Part shown: positions 25,560 through 34,528 of the stretch, piece by piece
Numbering within the stretch: the stretch's first letter is position 1
How the letters are laid out: each line of letters opens with the position of its first letter
Origin: an uncultured Ruminiclostridium sp.
GTDB lineage: Bacteria > Bacillota > Clostridia > Oscillospirales > Ruminococcaceae
Length of the DNA stretch: 64,000 nt
Reading direction: 5' to 3'
Assembly: GCA_947623915.1 (NCBI GenBank)
Contig: CANQIB010000003.1
Span: 62,001 to 126,000, forward strand
Translations under genes and position numbers: made by a program
The notes under the pieces: model-generated
What the model saw: the letters and a program-made list of their open reading frames with translations, nothing else
Database searches by the model: none
Told to the model about the DNA's origin: nothing

Positions 25560-25682
25560 AATGCCGACCTGCTCCCGTCGGAGCGTATCTCCTTTTCAGT
25601 ATTTTGCGGTACAGCCCGAAAGGAACAGGCAATGCCCGACACGGTGCAGTCACCGTCATGACCTTAAAAACGCCGTGTCCTA

Positions 25683-25697
25683 CGGCTCCCGAATGCC
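25683..25697. repeat. Solo end of the MITE-like repeat, back to back with copy A
   Basis: The 15 bases CGGCTCCCGAATGCC are identical to the right end of copy A (25955-25969). They sit 3 bp before copy A in the same orientation as a right end, forming a near-palindrome across the junction with the left end of copy A. Probably the remnant of another element or a truncated insertion; the 25560-25682 stretch before it contains a hairpin ACGGTG-CAGT-CACCGT and a GACACGG/CCGTGTC pair. Confidence 0.55.
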
Positions 25698-25700
25698 TTG

Positions 25701-25968
25701 GCATGCGGGAGTCGAATCCGAGCCGCCCCACGGCGATTCTTTTGGGCCGGTTTTGCCCCTTGTTCCTTGGCAGGCGCAAGCCTGCCTGCGTCGCAAGAGC
25801 CAAAACTATCTCCAAAATCTCTCGCCGTGGGGTTTAGTTTTTACGGAGCAGATTTTTGTCAAGACAAGGAAACCGAACGAAGGCATACTTGCGTATGTCG
25901 AGAGAGGTTGACGAAGTATTGGAGAAAATATGCCCGTAAAAACCGACTTGAGTTCGGCTCCCGAATGC
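25701..25968 (+). repeat. MITE-like 268-bp element, copy A
   Basis: Bounded by imperfect 22-bp terminal inverted repeats (25701-25722 and 25947-25968; ends GCATGCGGGAGTCGAA and its complement). Same length and about 94% identical by hand count to copy B at 58853-59120, which lies in the opposite orientation. Internal features kept in both: hairpin GGCAGGC-GCAA-GCCTGCC (25769-25786), CATAC-TTGC-GTATG (25883-25896), and a CCCCACGGCGA/TCGCCGTGGGG long-range pair. No transposase. The frame open across it has no plausible start or ribosome site. It ends 4 bp from the stop codon of the gene 25973-26740. Confidence 0.85.
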
Positions 25969-25972
25969 CTAT

Positions 25973-26740
25973 TTAATCATCGTTTCGGAAGATAACGTCC
26001 CACAGCGCCGTATCGCTGAACTCGAACTCTCTTTGTCTGCCGTCTATCAGCAGGGTATGCTGACCTTTCCACTCAAGCTCCGCAGGTTTATTGTATGCCG
26101 AGGTTATCAGCCGTATGCTTCCCAGCACACGTCTGCAATCTGCAAACGGTATGCTTATATCCTCGCTTGCGCGTTCCAGATAAAACGTGACCGTGCTGCG
26201 GTCGCTGTCGTTATGCTGTGCGTAAGTTACTATCCTGTACTGCTTATCGGGCGAATACTGGTATGTGGTGCTGCGCAGCGACAGATCCACCGAGGTAAGC
26301 GAAAATTCTCCTATAAGCTGGCTCAGCGTAAGATACACCAGCGTTCCTACCACAAAAAGGATAAGATAAAGCGTACCGATGATCATCTTTGCGGTCTCTC
26401 CCGCTCCGCACATGAAAAATATAAACACACACACCGCTATCGGCGGGATTATTATTATCCAGTTGCCAAATGTGAGAATAAGCAGAAAAAAGCTGAATAT
26501 CGGCGTTATCATAGCGCAAATTATCGTTACCGTGCGTTTTCTCGTAAACAGCATTATACCGGCAAAGATAACGTTAATAAATATGTACAGCACATATAAA
26601 GCCGCCTCGTTCGACGGTTCGATATAGTATGCCGTATATATCCAGGAAACGAAGATTATCATTATGGGATAAAATACAGAAAGCACGGATACTCCGATAT
26701 TGAGCCATTTGTTTGTAAGAATGTTTACCAGTTTTTCCAT
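25973..26740 (-). CDS. Uncharacterised membrane protein
   Basis: 255 aa, ATG 26740 with GGAAAGGAAAG upstream. About five membrane helices between residues 8 and 148 (for example VLSVFYPIMIIFVSWIYTAY), then a soluble domain of about 100 residues. The latter contains YSPDKQYRIVTYAQHND, DRSTVTFYLERA and RLITSAYNKPAELEWKG; this reads as a small beta-rich domain similar in feel to DUF5412-type lipoprotein domains (SPD..Y..V.Y...G), but I cannot name it with confidence. It lies after the ftsZ terminator's far side and is transcribed in the same direction as ftsZ's neighbours. Its 3' end is directly abutted by the MITE-like element. Confidence 0.7.
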   Translation of the reverse strand: MEKLVNILTNKWLNIGVSVLSVFYPIMIIFVSWIYTAYYIEPSNEAALYVLYIFINVIFAGIMLFTRKRTVTIICAMITPIFSFFLLILTFGNWIIIIPPIAVCVFIFFMCGAGETAKMIIGTLYLILFVVGTLVYLTLSQLIGEFSLTSVDLSLRSTTYQYSPDKQYRIVTYAQHNDSDRSTVTFYLERASEDISIPFADCRRVLGSIRLITSAYNKPAELEWKGQHTLLIDGRQREFEFSDTALWDVIFRNDD

Positions 26741-26790
26741 AAACAGCTTTCCTTTCCGAAATTTTTGATAACGCTGAGGCGAGATTTAAA

Positions 26791-26817
26791 AGCGTCGCCG
26801 TCCCGACAGGGACGGCG
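26791..26817 (-). terminator. Terminator of ftsZ
   Basis: 9-bp perfect stem (26796-26804 with 26809-26817, CGCCGTCCC), GACA/TGTC loop, followed on the minus strand by ACGCTTTTAAAT. It begins 9 bp past the ftsZ stop. Confidence 0.8.
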
Positions 26818-26825
26818 TATGTATC

Positions 26826-27986
26826 TTATCTGTCGCGATGATCCAGCAGCGCTCTCAGCTCGCCGAACGGATCGTCCTCCTCATCGCCGTCGGTCGACGG
26901 GAACACCAGAGATTCTCCCACCGAGCTTTCGGCGGGCTTGTCCTTGACCTCGGCGTTTCCTGCCGCCTGATTATCGTTTGCCGCCTGAGCGGTCTTTGCG
27001 GCAGGCGCAGCCTGTCCGTTTTCATTGACAAAAGAAGTGGCTATAACGGTTATCTCCATCTCGTCCTTAAGCTCGGAGGATATATCCACGCCATGTATTA
27101 CCTCTACGTTTTCCACCGCGGCCGCAGTAAGCAGATCCATTACCTTGTTTACGTCGTCCAGCGGCGTATCGTCGGAAATTACAAGGCTTACCAGAAGTTT
27201 GCCCGCGTTCTTTATCGAAGTTTCCAGCAGCGGGCTTTCCACTATCTGCTGTACCGCTTCCTCGGCGCGGTTGTCGCCGCTTCCGTGACCTATCGCGATA
27301 TGCGCGTCGCCCGAACCCTCAAGCGTCGCCTTTACGTCCTCAAAGTCTATGTTTACCATTCCGATATGGTTGACTATGTCGGAGATGCTCTTTACCGCCT
27401 TGTACATTACATCGTCCACCATCTCGTATGCTTTTCTCATGCTGAGATTTTTCTCGTTGAGCGTGAGCAGCTTCTGGTTGGGGATTATGATGAGCGAATC
27501 CACATACTTCCTCAACTCCGCGATACCCTGCATCGCAAGGTTCATCTTGTACTGACGTTCAAAGTCAAACGGCTTGGTAACTACGCCGACGGTAAGTATC
27601 CCGTTCTCCTTGGCTATCTCGGCTACCTTGGGAGCAGCGCCCGTGCCGGTGCCGCCGCCCATGCCCGCGCAGATGAACACCATTGAGCTGCCCTCTATCG
27701 CTTCGGCAATGGCGTTTTTGTTTTCGTCGGCAGATATAGCCGCGATCTCCGGCTTTCCGCCCGCGCCGCGTCCGTGCGTGGTCTTTACGCCTATCTGTAT
27801 GCAGTCCATAAGCTGCTGGTTCTTGCTGCGCAAAGCAGCCGCGTCGGTATTTATTACGGCGAAATCAACGTTGTCCACGCCGCTTTTCACCATATTGTCA
27901 ACGGCGTTTCCTCCGCCTCCGCCGACGCCTATAACTTTTATCTTAACGTCACACTCAAATTCTTCTTCGTCCACTTCAAAGTTCAT
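26826..27986 (-). CDS. ftsZ: Cell division protein FtsZ
   Basis: Tubulin-like GTPase that forms the Z ring. 386 aa. GTP-binding: VGGGGGNAVDNM (about 18-29), the tubulin signature GGGTGTGAAP (about 110-119), and the T7 synergy loop region VNIDFEDVKATLEG (Asp contacts GTP of the neighbour). The GTPase domain runs to about 315, then a variable Gln/Ala/Glu-rich linker of about 50 residues. The tail ends DDPFGELRALLDHRDR, which differs from the usual IPxFLRR-type conserved peptide. Own promoter at 28030-28058 and own terminator. It is the end of the dcw run, after ftsQ; ftsA is absent. Confidence 0.97.
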   Translation of the reverse strand: MNFEVDEEEFECDVKIKVIGVGGGGGNAVDNMVKSGVDNVDFAVINTDAAALRSKNQQLMDCIQIGVKTTHGRGAGGKPEIAAISADENKNAIAEAIEGSSMVFICAGMGGGTGTGAAPKVAEIAKENGILTVGVVTKPFDFERQYKMNLAMQGIAELRKYVDSLIIIPNQKLLTLNEKNLSMRKAYEMVDDVMYKAVKSISDIVNHIGMVNIDFEDVKATLEGSGDAHIAIGHGSGDNRAEEAVQQIVESPLLETSIKNAGKLLVSLVISDDTPLDDVNKVMDLLTAAAVENVEVIHGVDISSELKDEMEITVIATSFVNENGQAAPAAKTAQAANDNQAAGNAEVKDKPAESSVGESLVFPSTDGDEEDDPFGELRALLDHRDR

Positions 27987-28029
27987 TTAAAGCACCTCCG
28001 TGTTTTCCCGCGCACACGCGTATATTAGT

Positions 28030-28058
28030 ATTTTAACAGATTTCTCCGTCAAATGCAA
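28030..28058 (-). promoter_or_regulatory. Promoter of ftsZ
   Basis: Minus strand TTGCAT (28053-28058), 17 bp, TAAAAT (28030-28035), in the 160-bp gap after ftsQ. An overlapping TTGACG/TACTAA pair with 16-bp spacing is an alternative. Upstream lies an AT-palindrome (T7A7 at about 28106-28119). Confidence 0.7.
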
Positions 28059-28146
28059 GTGTTTTATCAAAAAAATATAAACATTTTACGGCAGGGGTAG
28101 ATTTTTTTAAAAAAATCATCACAATATATTGTATTTTTCGCCTTGC

Positions 28147-29448
28147 CTAAACGGATCCTACGCTGTCGCCGACCACCGGCTCGCCGCCGTCATCGCCGTT
28201 GTTACCGTCATCGTCGCCGCTGTTGTCGCCGCCCGATGAAGTATCGCCGCTTTGCTGGCTTCCGGGGCGGAATGTAAACTTTATCTCGTCGGAAGAGCTT
28301 ATAAGCTGCGAAAGCAGCAGCGTGCCCTTTTCGCCGTCAAATTCGCCTCGGTCTATCATGTTTTTCGCTATGGTCAGCTTGAACTGCGGTTCGGTATATT
28401 CTCCCAGCTCAAGTGTAAGTCTGTCGTCATAATTCAGCTTTATTTTGTATATATTTGAAATATCTATCTCTTTGATGTGCTCCGTTATCCCGACTTCGTC
28501 GCAGTCTTTCAGCAGTGAGAACATGATGTCGTATTTTTTTACCGCCGTGTTTTCCTCCGAGTCGTTCGTTCCCGAATACTGCTTTACGCATTTAAGCAGC
28601 TTTGCGAGCAGGTTTCGGCTGCCCTCGTCGGTCACGCTCAGATAATCCCCCGCCGAAGCGTATTCGGGGTCGAAGCCCACCACCGTGACGTATTTTTTGT
28701 TAGGAGAGGCAAGGTCGGTCTCCATTATCCGCCCGTTCGCCGATACGAGGTAGTATACGTCGTTCTTCTTTACGTTTGCGACGGGCACGGCGGGCGTAAG
28801 CTCTATTTCAAGCGACGACGGCAAATGCTTTTTGACCTTTACGCCGTCCACATACGGCAGCTCCTTTATCAGCTTTTGCTCTATCGCGCCGGTGTCCAGC
28901 GTTATAAGGTTTCGCCCGTTTTCCACCCCGCTGAGCTGTATAACGTCCTGCGCAGAATACTCTGTTTCGCCGCTGACGTTTATCTCGGTTATATTAAACA
29001 GCACCGTGGTCGAAAGCACGCAGATGACAGTCACCGCCACCACCGCGAAGATTATGTAGTAAAACAGGTAGCTTGACAGCTTTTTGCGCCTTGCGGGCTT
29101 TTTCCCGTCGGTATCCGTCTTGTCCCTTTTCTTGTTTTTAAGCGCCTTTTTCTGTATGTCCATCGGCTTTGCGATGTTAAAATCAAAATCGCTGCCGGGC
29201 TTTGCCGCTTTATCCTTTTTAGCGGCGCGTTCGGTCTTGGCGGCGCGCTTATCCTTTTTCTCTTTTTTTTCTGCCGCGGCACTTTTTTTGCCGGAGCTTT
29301 TCGCCGAGGCTTTTCCCGACTTTTCGCTCGTTTGCGTCTTAGGTACTTCTTTAGAGGCGGGCGGTTCGGCGGGCTTTACGGTGCGCGATTTGCCGGAGGG
29401 AGGCATTTCCACCCAAAGATCGTTTCTGTCTTTGCCCTCTTTCGGCAT
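28147..29448 (-). CDS. ftsQ: Cell division protein FtsQ/DivIB
   Basis: Septum membrane protein bridging FtsL/FtsB and the septal synthase. 433 aa from ATG 29448, with GGAGGTG six bases upstream; the GTG at 29457 overlaps that SD. A long cytoplasmic N-terminus (about 1-125) extremely rich in Lys/Ala/Glu, one TM helix (LFYYIIFAVVAVTVICVLST), then the POTRA domain FNITEINVSGETEYSAQDVI and the beta domain. It ends in a Gly/Asp-rich low-complexity tail (SSGGDNSGDDDGNNGDDGG). The tail and the basic N-terminus make it much longer than the usual 260-300 aa. Confidence 0.9.
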   Translation of the reverse strand: MPKEGKDRNDLWVEMPPSGKSRTVKPAEPPASKEVPKTQTSEKSGKASAKSSGKKSAAAEKKEKKDKRAAKTERAAKKDKAAKPGSDFDFNIAKPMDIQKKALKNKKRDKTDTDGKKPARRKKLSSYLFYYIIFAVVAVTVICVLSTTVLFNITEINVSGETEYSAQDVIQLSGVENGRNLITLDTGAIEQKLIKELPYVDGVKVKKHLPSSLEIELTPAVPVANVKKNDVYYLVSANGRIMETDLASPNKKYVTVVGFDPEYASAGDYLSVTDEGSRNLLAKLLKCVKQYSGTNDSEENTAVKKYDIMFSLLKDCDEVGITEHIKEIDISNIYKIKLNYDDRLTLELGEYTEPQFKLTIAKNMIDRGEFDGEKGTLLLSQLISSSDEIKFTFRPGSQQSGDTSSGGDNSGDDDGNNGDDGGEPVVGDSVGSV

Positions 29449-29481
29449 TGCTCTCACCTCCGTTTTAACGTCCGTTTTGTT

Positions 29482-30747
29482 TTACTTGCGCTTTATATCG
29501 GCGCCCACGCTTCTCAAAAGCAGTTCTATGTTTTCATATCCTCGGTCGATATGGTGTATCTCGCTTATCACGGATACTCCCTCCGCTCCCAGAGCCGCCG
29601 CGGTCAGCGCCGCTCCGCCGCGAAGATCGGTAGCGACCAGCTCCGCTCCGGACAGGCGTTTTACTCCCTGCACCACGGCTACCTTGCCCTCCACCTTTAT
29701 GCAGCAGCCCATTCTTAAAAGCTCGCTCACATGGCGGTAGCGGTTTTCAAATATATTCTCCACAAAGACCGTCGTTCCCTCGGCTCCGGCACATACCGCC
29801 ATCAGCAGCGCCTGCGCATCGGTGGGAAAGCCGGGGTACGGCATCGTCCTTACCGTGAGCGGGGCTTTCAGTCTTCCTCTGACGCTGATATAAACGCTGT
29901 CCCGTCCGAATGTGTATATACGGCAGCCCATCGTCTGCATAAGCGGGATCATCGCGCCGAGATGCGCCGCGTTCACTCCGCTGAGCACCAGCTCTCCGCC
30001 CGCGCAGGCGGCGCAGCAAAGATATGTAGCCGCCGCTATCCTGTCGGGTATCACGGTATGCTCGCAGCCGTGCAGCTTATCGACTCCCTGCACTGTTATA
30101 ACGTCGCCGCCCTCGCCGCTTATCTTCGCGCCGCATTTCCTCAAAAAATCCGCAAGGTCCGCTATCTCAGGCTCACGCGCCGCATTATGCACCGTGGTGA
30201 CGCCTTTTGCAAGCACCGCCGCCAGAATGATATTCTCGGTCGCTCCGACCGACGGAAAAGCAAGCGATATATCCGCGCCTTTCAGTCCCTCCGGTGCGGT
30301 GCAGTCAAGATAACCGTGTTCTTCCTTTATCTGCGCGCCCATCTCTCTGAGCGCCGCTATATGCAGGTCGATAGGCCGAGGACCTAACTCGCACCCTCCG
30401 GGAAAGGACAGCCTGCATTTTCCCGTCCTGCCCAGTACCGCCCCCAAAAAAACTATCGAGGAACGCATTTCCCTCATCAGGCTTACCGGAACTTCACAGC
30501 AGGTAAGGCTGTCCGCGCCGGTCACTACCGACGAGCCGTCCCGTCTGCATTTGACTCCGATGTGGTTGAGTATCCGGCAAGCCGCGTCCACGTCGGTGAG
30601 CCGAGGACAGTTATGTATCACACATTCGCCCTCCGCCGTCAACGCTGCCGCCGACAGCAGCGGGAGCGCGCTGTTCTTCGCGCCGTGTACCTTTATTTCT
30701 CCCTCAATGCGTTTTCCGCCGGTGATGATAAGTTTTTGTGTATCCAA
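29482..30747 (-). CDS. murA: UDP-N-acetylglucosamine 1-carboxyvinyltransferase
   Basis: First committed step of peptidoglycan precursor synthesis (PEP to UDP-GlcNAc), the fosfomycin target. 421 aa. The catalytic Cys119 is in FPGGCELGPRPIDLH; GAKNSALPLL near 23-32 and the YPGFPTDAQALLMA block are intact. Having the active-site Cys predicts fosfomycin sensitivity unless otherwise protected. It lies between murG and ftsQ in the wall cluster. Confidence 0.96.
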   Translation of the reverse strand: MDTQKLIITGGKRIEGEIKVHGAKNSALPLLSAAALTAEGECVIHNCPRLTDVDAACRILNHIGVKCRRDGSSVVTGADSLTCCEVPVSLMREMRSSIVFLGAVLGRTGKCRLSFPGGCELGPRPIDLHIAALREMGAQIKEEHGYLDCTAPEGLKGADISLAFPSVGATENIILAAVLAKGVTTVHNAAREPEIADLADFLRKCGAKISGEGGDVITVQGVDKLHGCEHTVIPDRIAAATYLCCAACAGGELVLSGVNAAHLGAMIPLMQTMGCRIYTFGRDSVYISVRGRLKAPLTVRTMPYPGFPTDAQALLMAVCAGAEGTTVFVENIFENRYRHVSELLRMGCCIKVEGKVAVVQGVKRLSGAELVATDLRGGAALTAAALGAEGVSVISEIHHIDRGYENIELLLRSVGADIKRK

Positions 30748-30816
30748 ACAAAGTCACCCTCTCAAAGCATTTTTCTTCATTTTATGCTTTTAAGGGCAAA
30801 TTTGTCATTCAGCGTA

Positions 30817-31941
30817 TCATACGGACAGTCCGCAAAGCTCTATAAGCTCCTTTAATATTTTGTCCGCCGCGTTTTTCTGAGCCAGCCGCGCCGCGTTCTC
30901 CCCCATAAGCTCAAGCAGCGAGGGGTTGTGGCAAAACTCGTTCACCTCGTCTATCAGCCTTTGTCCCGACAGCTCGTCGTCCTTTATTATCCTGCCGGCG
31001 TTCGCTTTTTGCAGCGTCAAAGCGTTGTAATACTGGTGGTTTTCCGCCGCATAGGGGTACGGGACAAGCAGCGACGCTCTGCCCACCGCGGTAAGCTCGG
31101 TAAGCGTCATCGCCCCCGCGCGCGTGATTATAAGATCCGCCGCGCACATACACACATACATATTGTCGATATATTCTCTTATCCTGAAATGCGGGTCGTC
31201 GGCGTTCACGCCGCTTTCCTCCATCGCTTTGACAAAGCTGTCATGTCCGTGCTTGCCATAGCCGTGGATATGGTTTATCCCGCCTTTTTTCTGCTCCCAT
31301 TGTAAAAGCTGTATCACCGCGTCGTTTATATGCACCGCTCCCTGACTTCCGCCGACCGACAAAACGGTCATGCAGTCGGGAAGTCCCAGCTCCGCGCGCG
31401 CCTCCTGCCTTGACATCAGCTTTATCTCGCTGCGCAGCGGATTGCCCGTTACAACGCATTTTTTGCAGTTTTTCAAATGCTTTACCGCGTCCTCGCTCCC
31501 CACCATGACGATATCCGCCTTATCGCAAAGCACCTTGACGGATACTCCGGGCAGCGAGTTGCTCTCGTGTATGGCGGTCTTTATCCCCGCCTTGACCGCG
31601 CATTTCAATACCGTGCCGGTAACGTATCCGCCCGTTCCTATCACAAGGTCGGGTCGAAATTCGTCGAATATCTTCCTTATCTGCCGTCCGGCGTTGACGT
31701 AATAATACGCCGCCTTGATATTTCTTTTTATGCTCTTTAAATTCAGCCGACGCTGTATGCCCGCCATTTTGACCGGCGAAAAATCATACCCCGCACGCTT
31801 TACCAGCCTTGCCTCCAACCCGTCGGGCGAGCCTATGAACAGTATGTTCACGCCGTCTATGGCGCTTTTCAGCCTGTCGGCTATGGCGAGCGCGGGGTTT
31901 ATATGTCCGCCCGTGCCTCCTGCCGCAACGATAACATTCAT
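30817..31941 (-). CDS. murG: UDP-GlcNAc:undecaprenyl-PP-MurNAc-pentapeptide GlcNAc transferase
   Basis: Makes lipid II from lipid I at the inner membrane face; GT28 family. 374 aa. GGTGGHINPALAIAD (8-22) is the N-terminal G-loop; SVGGSQGAVHIN and YIDNMYVCMCAADLIITRAGAMTLTE-region (read in two halves) carry the UDP-GlcNAc site with the conserved Glu. The start is ATG 31941, 19 bp after ftsW. Confidence 0.96.
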   Translation of the reverse strand: MNVIVAAGGTGGHINPALAIADRLKSAIDGVNILFIGSPDGLEARLVKRAGYDFSPVKMAGIQRRLNLKSIKRNIKAAYYYVNAGRQIRKIFDEFRPDLVIGTGGYVTGTVLKCAVKAGIKTAIHESNSLPGVSVKVLCDKADIVMVGSEDAVKHLKNCKKCVVTGNPLRSEIKLMSRQEARAELGLPDCMTVLSVGGSQGAVHINDAVIQLLQWEQKKGGINHIHGYGKHGHDSFVKAMEESGVNADDPHFRIREYIDNMYVCMCAADLIITRAGAMTLTELTAVGRASLLVPYPYAAENHQYYNALTLQKANAGRIIKDDELSGQRLIDEVNEFCHNPSLLELMGENAARLAQKNAADKILKELIELCGLSV

Positions 31942-31960
31942 GCTTTCTTTTTCCTTTTCG

Positions 31961-33454
31961 TTAAGTGTCCGACTGCTTGGATACGCTCAGCAGCAGTCCC
32001 ATTTCTATCATCTGTATTATCAGCGCCGTTCGTCCGTAACTGAAAAACGGCAGCGATATTCCCGTGTTAGGTATCGCGTTGCAGGCGACGCCTATATTCA
32101 TCAGCGCCTGCAAGCCTATTTGTATCGTTATTCCCAGCGCAAGGAAGGAACCGAATTTATCCCGCGCCTTAGCCGCTATGTAAAGCCCTCTCGCAATAAA
32201 CAGCACGAACAGCAGTATGACCGTTACCGCTCCGACAAATCCCAGCTCCTCGCATATTATCGAGAAAACGAAGTCGTTCTGGCTTTCCGGCAGGTAAAAA
32301 TATTTCTGCCTTGAATTTCCCAGACCCAAGCCGAACCAGCCGCCCGAACCGACGGTCAGCAGCGACTGATATGTCTGGTAGGTGTCGCCGCGTATATCGG
32401 AAAACGGGTTTATAAAGCCGTTTATTCTGTCCCAGAGGTATTCGTATCTGAAAACGAACAGCAGCGCCAGTATACCCAGCACGCCCAGCACCAGCAAAAA
32501 GATAAGACAGCCCCTGTTGCAGCCGCCGACGAACATCATCACATATACGATGATGAATATTATCAGCAGCGCGGATATATGCCTTTGCAGCACGCACATC
32601 AGCAGCGCCGGTATCAGCACATACCAATAGCGCAAAAATCCGTAATAGCTGTCCCTGCGCACCTCGTAGTACCGCTGGAGCATATACGCCACCATAACTA
32701 TGACCGCTATTTTAAGTATCTCGGACGGTTGGAACTGCGTGCCGAAAATGGTTATCCACCGCTTTGCGTCGTTGACCGATTCACCGAACAGCAGCACCAT
32801 CACCATCAGCGCAAGAGATACCAAAAGCAGTATCTTGGCGGCGGTTATGCCGTTGCCGTTTTCTTTCTTTTTCCCGAATTTGAGCGGTGTTATAAGCGCG
32901 TGATAATCCAGCCGCGAGAAAAAGAACATTCCCACCAAGCCTATCACCGCGCCTTGTATCTGCCTTACGGTGTAGGCAAAGCTGTCGCCCTCCTCGGCAT
33001 AAGAATACGCATAGCTTGCGGAGGTCATCATCACCAGTCCCATCACTATGAGTATCATTACCACCGTGAACATCGGCATATCGAACCTGCCGCGCCGCTT
33101 GAACCATGTGCAGGTGACGGCGGGAGCGTCGGGCTTGGGAGGGTGTACGAACAGCTTTTGTACCAGCGAACCGGCTACGGCGGACGCTATACCCGTCTTT
33201 TTCGCCGCCGCAGGCGCGCCTTTCGGCTCCGCCGCGGTATGAGGCTTTGCGGTTTTGACGGGCGTATCCGTCACCGTGCGCGCCGGTATGTTTTTATATT
33301 TATTAGCAGGAGGGATAAGAACGTCGTTCAGTCCGACGGCTTTTTTGCCGGAGGACGCGCCGTTCTTTCGGCTGTCGCCGTTTTTCCCCAGACTGCGGTA
33401 CAGCTCGTTTTGCTGTTCGCGGCTGAGTCGCCCGTTATCAGAATTTCCTGCCAC
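31961..33454 (-). CDS. ftsW: FtsW/RodA/SpoVE-type peptidoglycan glycosyltransferase
   Basis: SEDS-family lipid II polymerase working with the class B PBP of the cluster. 497 aa: a long polar N-terminus (about 1-125), then about ten TM helices. Conserved SEDS blocks: GDTYQTYQSLLTVGSGG, GNSRQKYFYLPESQNDFVF, and CNAIPNTGISLPFFSYG. Position between mraY and murG supports FtsW or SpoVE over RodA. The cytoplasmic N-terminus, rich in Lys/Ala and carrying GNSDNGRLSREQQNELYRSL, is longer than usual. Confidence 0.92.
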   Translation of the reverse strand: MAGNSDNGRLSREQQNELYRSLGKNGDSRKNGASSGKKAVGLNDVLIPPANKYKNIPARTVTDTPVKTAKPHTAAEPKGAPAAAKKTGIASAVAGSLVQKLFVHPPKPDAPAVTCTWFKRRGRFDMPMFTVVMILIVMGLVMMTSASYAYSYAEEGDSFAYTVRQIQGAVIGLVGMFFFSRLDYHALITPLKFGKKKENGNGITAAKILLLVSLALMVMVLLFGESVNDAKRWITIFGTQFQPSEILKIAVIVMVAYMLQRYYEVRRDSYYGFLRYWYVLIPALLMCVLQRHISALLIIFIIVYVMMFVGGCNRGCLIFLLVLGVLGILALLFVFRYEYLWDRINGFINPFSDIRGDTYQTYQSLLTVGSGGWFGLGLGNSRQKYFYLPESQNDFVFSIICEELGFVGAVTVILLFVLFIARGLYIAAKARDKFGSFLALGITIQIGLQALMNIGVACNAIPNTGISLPFFSYGRTALIIQMIEMGLLLSVSKQSDT

Positions 33455-33484
33455 GCTCTCTCCTCCTTAAATCTGTTTGGCACT

Positions 33485-34504
33485 TCACATCATGCCGTAA
33501 CGCATCATCGCCACTCCCGCCGCGCAAAAGCAAAGCGCGATAAGCGAAAATACGCCCACTATCTTTTCCTCTTTCCAACCCCTTATCTCAAAGCTGTGGT
33601 GTATCGGAGTCATTTTAAACAGTCTTTTGCCCTTGGTAATCTTAAAATAAGTCATCTGGATAAGCACCGAGAGCGCTTCCCAAATATATACCGCGGCGCA
33701 TACCACCATGATAAACTCGGTCTTTGTGCCTATTCCCAGCGCGGCTACCGCTCCGCCGAGGAACATCGAGCCGGTGTCCCCCATCATCACCTTTGCCGGA
33801 TGGAAATTCCACACCAAAAATCCCAGACACCCCGCGGCTACCGACGCGGCTACTATGCTCATTTCCGCAAAGCCCGCCATCGCGCACACCGCGAGATATG
33901 CCGCGCAGTATACCACCGTTACCGAGGAGCAAAGTCCGTCTACTCCGTCGGTAAGGTTCACCGCGTTGACAAGGTAAAGTATGCCCAGTCCCATTATCAG
34001 ATAGTAAAAATACCACAAGTCGAGCTGTCCCAAAAACGGGAAGGTTATAACGGTGGAGGTATCCCCCGCCGTAACGCGGGAGGCGAAGTACGCCGCTATG
34101 ACCAGCACCTGCATTATTATCTTCTGTATCGGGGTAAGCCCCTCGTTCCTTTTCTTTTTTACCTTTATAAGGTCGTCGACAAAGCCGATAAATCCGAAGC
34201 AAAGCGCCATTATCACGGCGGATATGGCGTTTAGCAGCCTGAGTCCGCCCGCTCCGTCCAAGGTTATCACGCCCTGCACCCAAAGCAGCGCTATCCCCGC
34301 CGCAAACGCGATGACGCTGCCCGAAATGAACATCACTCCGCCCATGGTCGGAGTACCCTCCTTGGATTTATGCCATGCCGGTCCTATATCCAAAATGGTC
34401 TGACCGAATTTCAGCCGTTTCAATGCCGGTATCGCGGCAAACCCCAGCAGCGCAGTTATCCCGAAGCTCAGCACCGCCGCAATTATATCTGCGGGTAAAT
34501 TCAT
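33485..34504 (-). CDS. mraY: Phospho-N-acetylmuramoyl-pentapeptide transferase
   Basis: Makes lipid I by moving phospho-MurNAc-pentapeptide to undecaprenyl phosphate. 339 aa with about ten TM helices. The catalytic Asp motifs are GFIGFVDDLIKVKKKRN (Asp pair), NAVNLTDGVDGL, and MGDTGSMFLGGA followed by MTPIHHSFE (His cluster). It lies between murE and ftsW. Confidence 0.96.
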   Translation of the reverse strand: MNLPADIIAAVLSFGITALLGFAAIPALKRLKFGQTILDIGPAWHKSKEGTPTMGGVMFISGSVIAFAAGIALLWVQGVITLDGAGGLRLLNAISAVIMALCFGFIGFVDDLIKVKKKRNEGLTPIQKIIMQVLVIAAYFASRVTAGDTSTVITFPFLGQLDLWYFYYLIMGLGILYLVNAVNLTDGVDGLCSSVTVVYCAAYLAVCAMAGFAEMSIVAASVAAGCLGFLVWNFHPAKVMMGDTGSMFLGGAVAALGIGTKTEFIMVVCAAVYIWEALSVLIQMTYFKITKGKRLFKMTPIHHSFEIRGWKEEKIVGVFSLIALCFCAAGVAMMRYGMM

Positions 34505-34528
34505 AAGGCTTGATTTCCTCTCATCTGT

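Noticed and set aside
25698-25976. 92-codon frame across MITE-like copy A, also partly open in copy B
   Set aside because: No ribosome site or conserved start, and the frame in copy B runs on into unrelated flanking sequence. Substitutions between copies are not biased to third positions. The terminal inverted repeats explain the segment better.
32579-34234. 551-codon plus-strand frame opposite ftsW and mraY
   Set aside because: Antisense, His/Arg/Tyr-rich composition typical of the reverse complement of membrane-protein codons.
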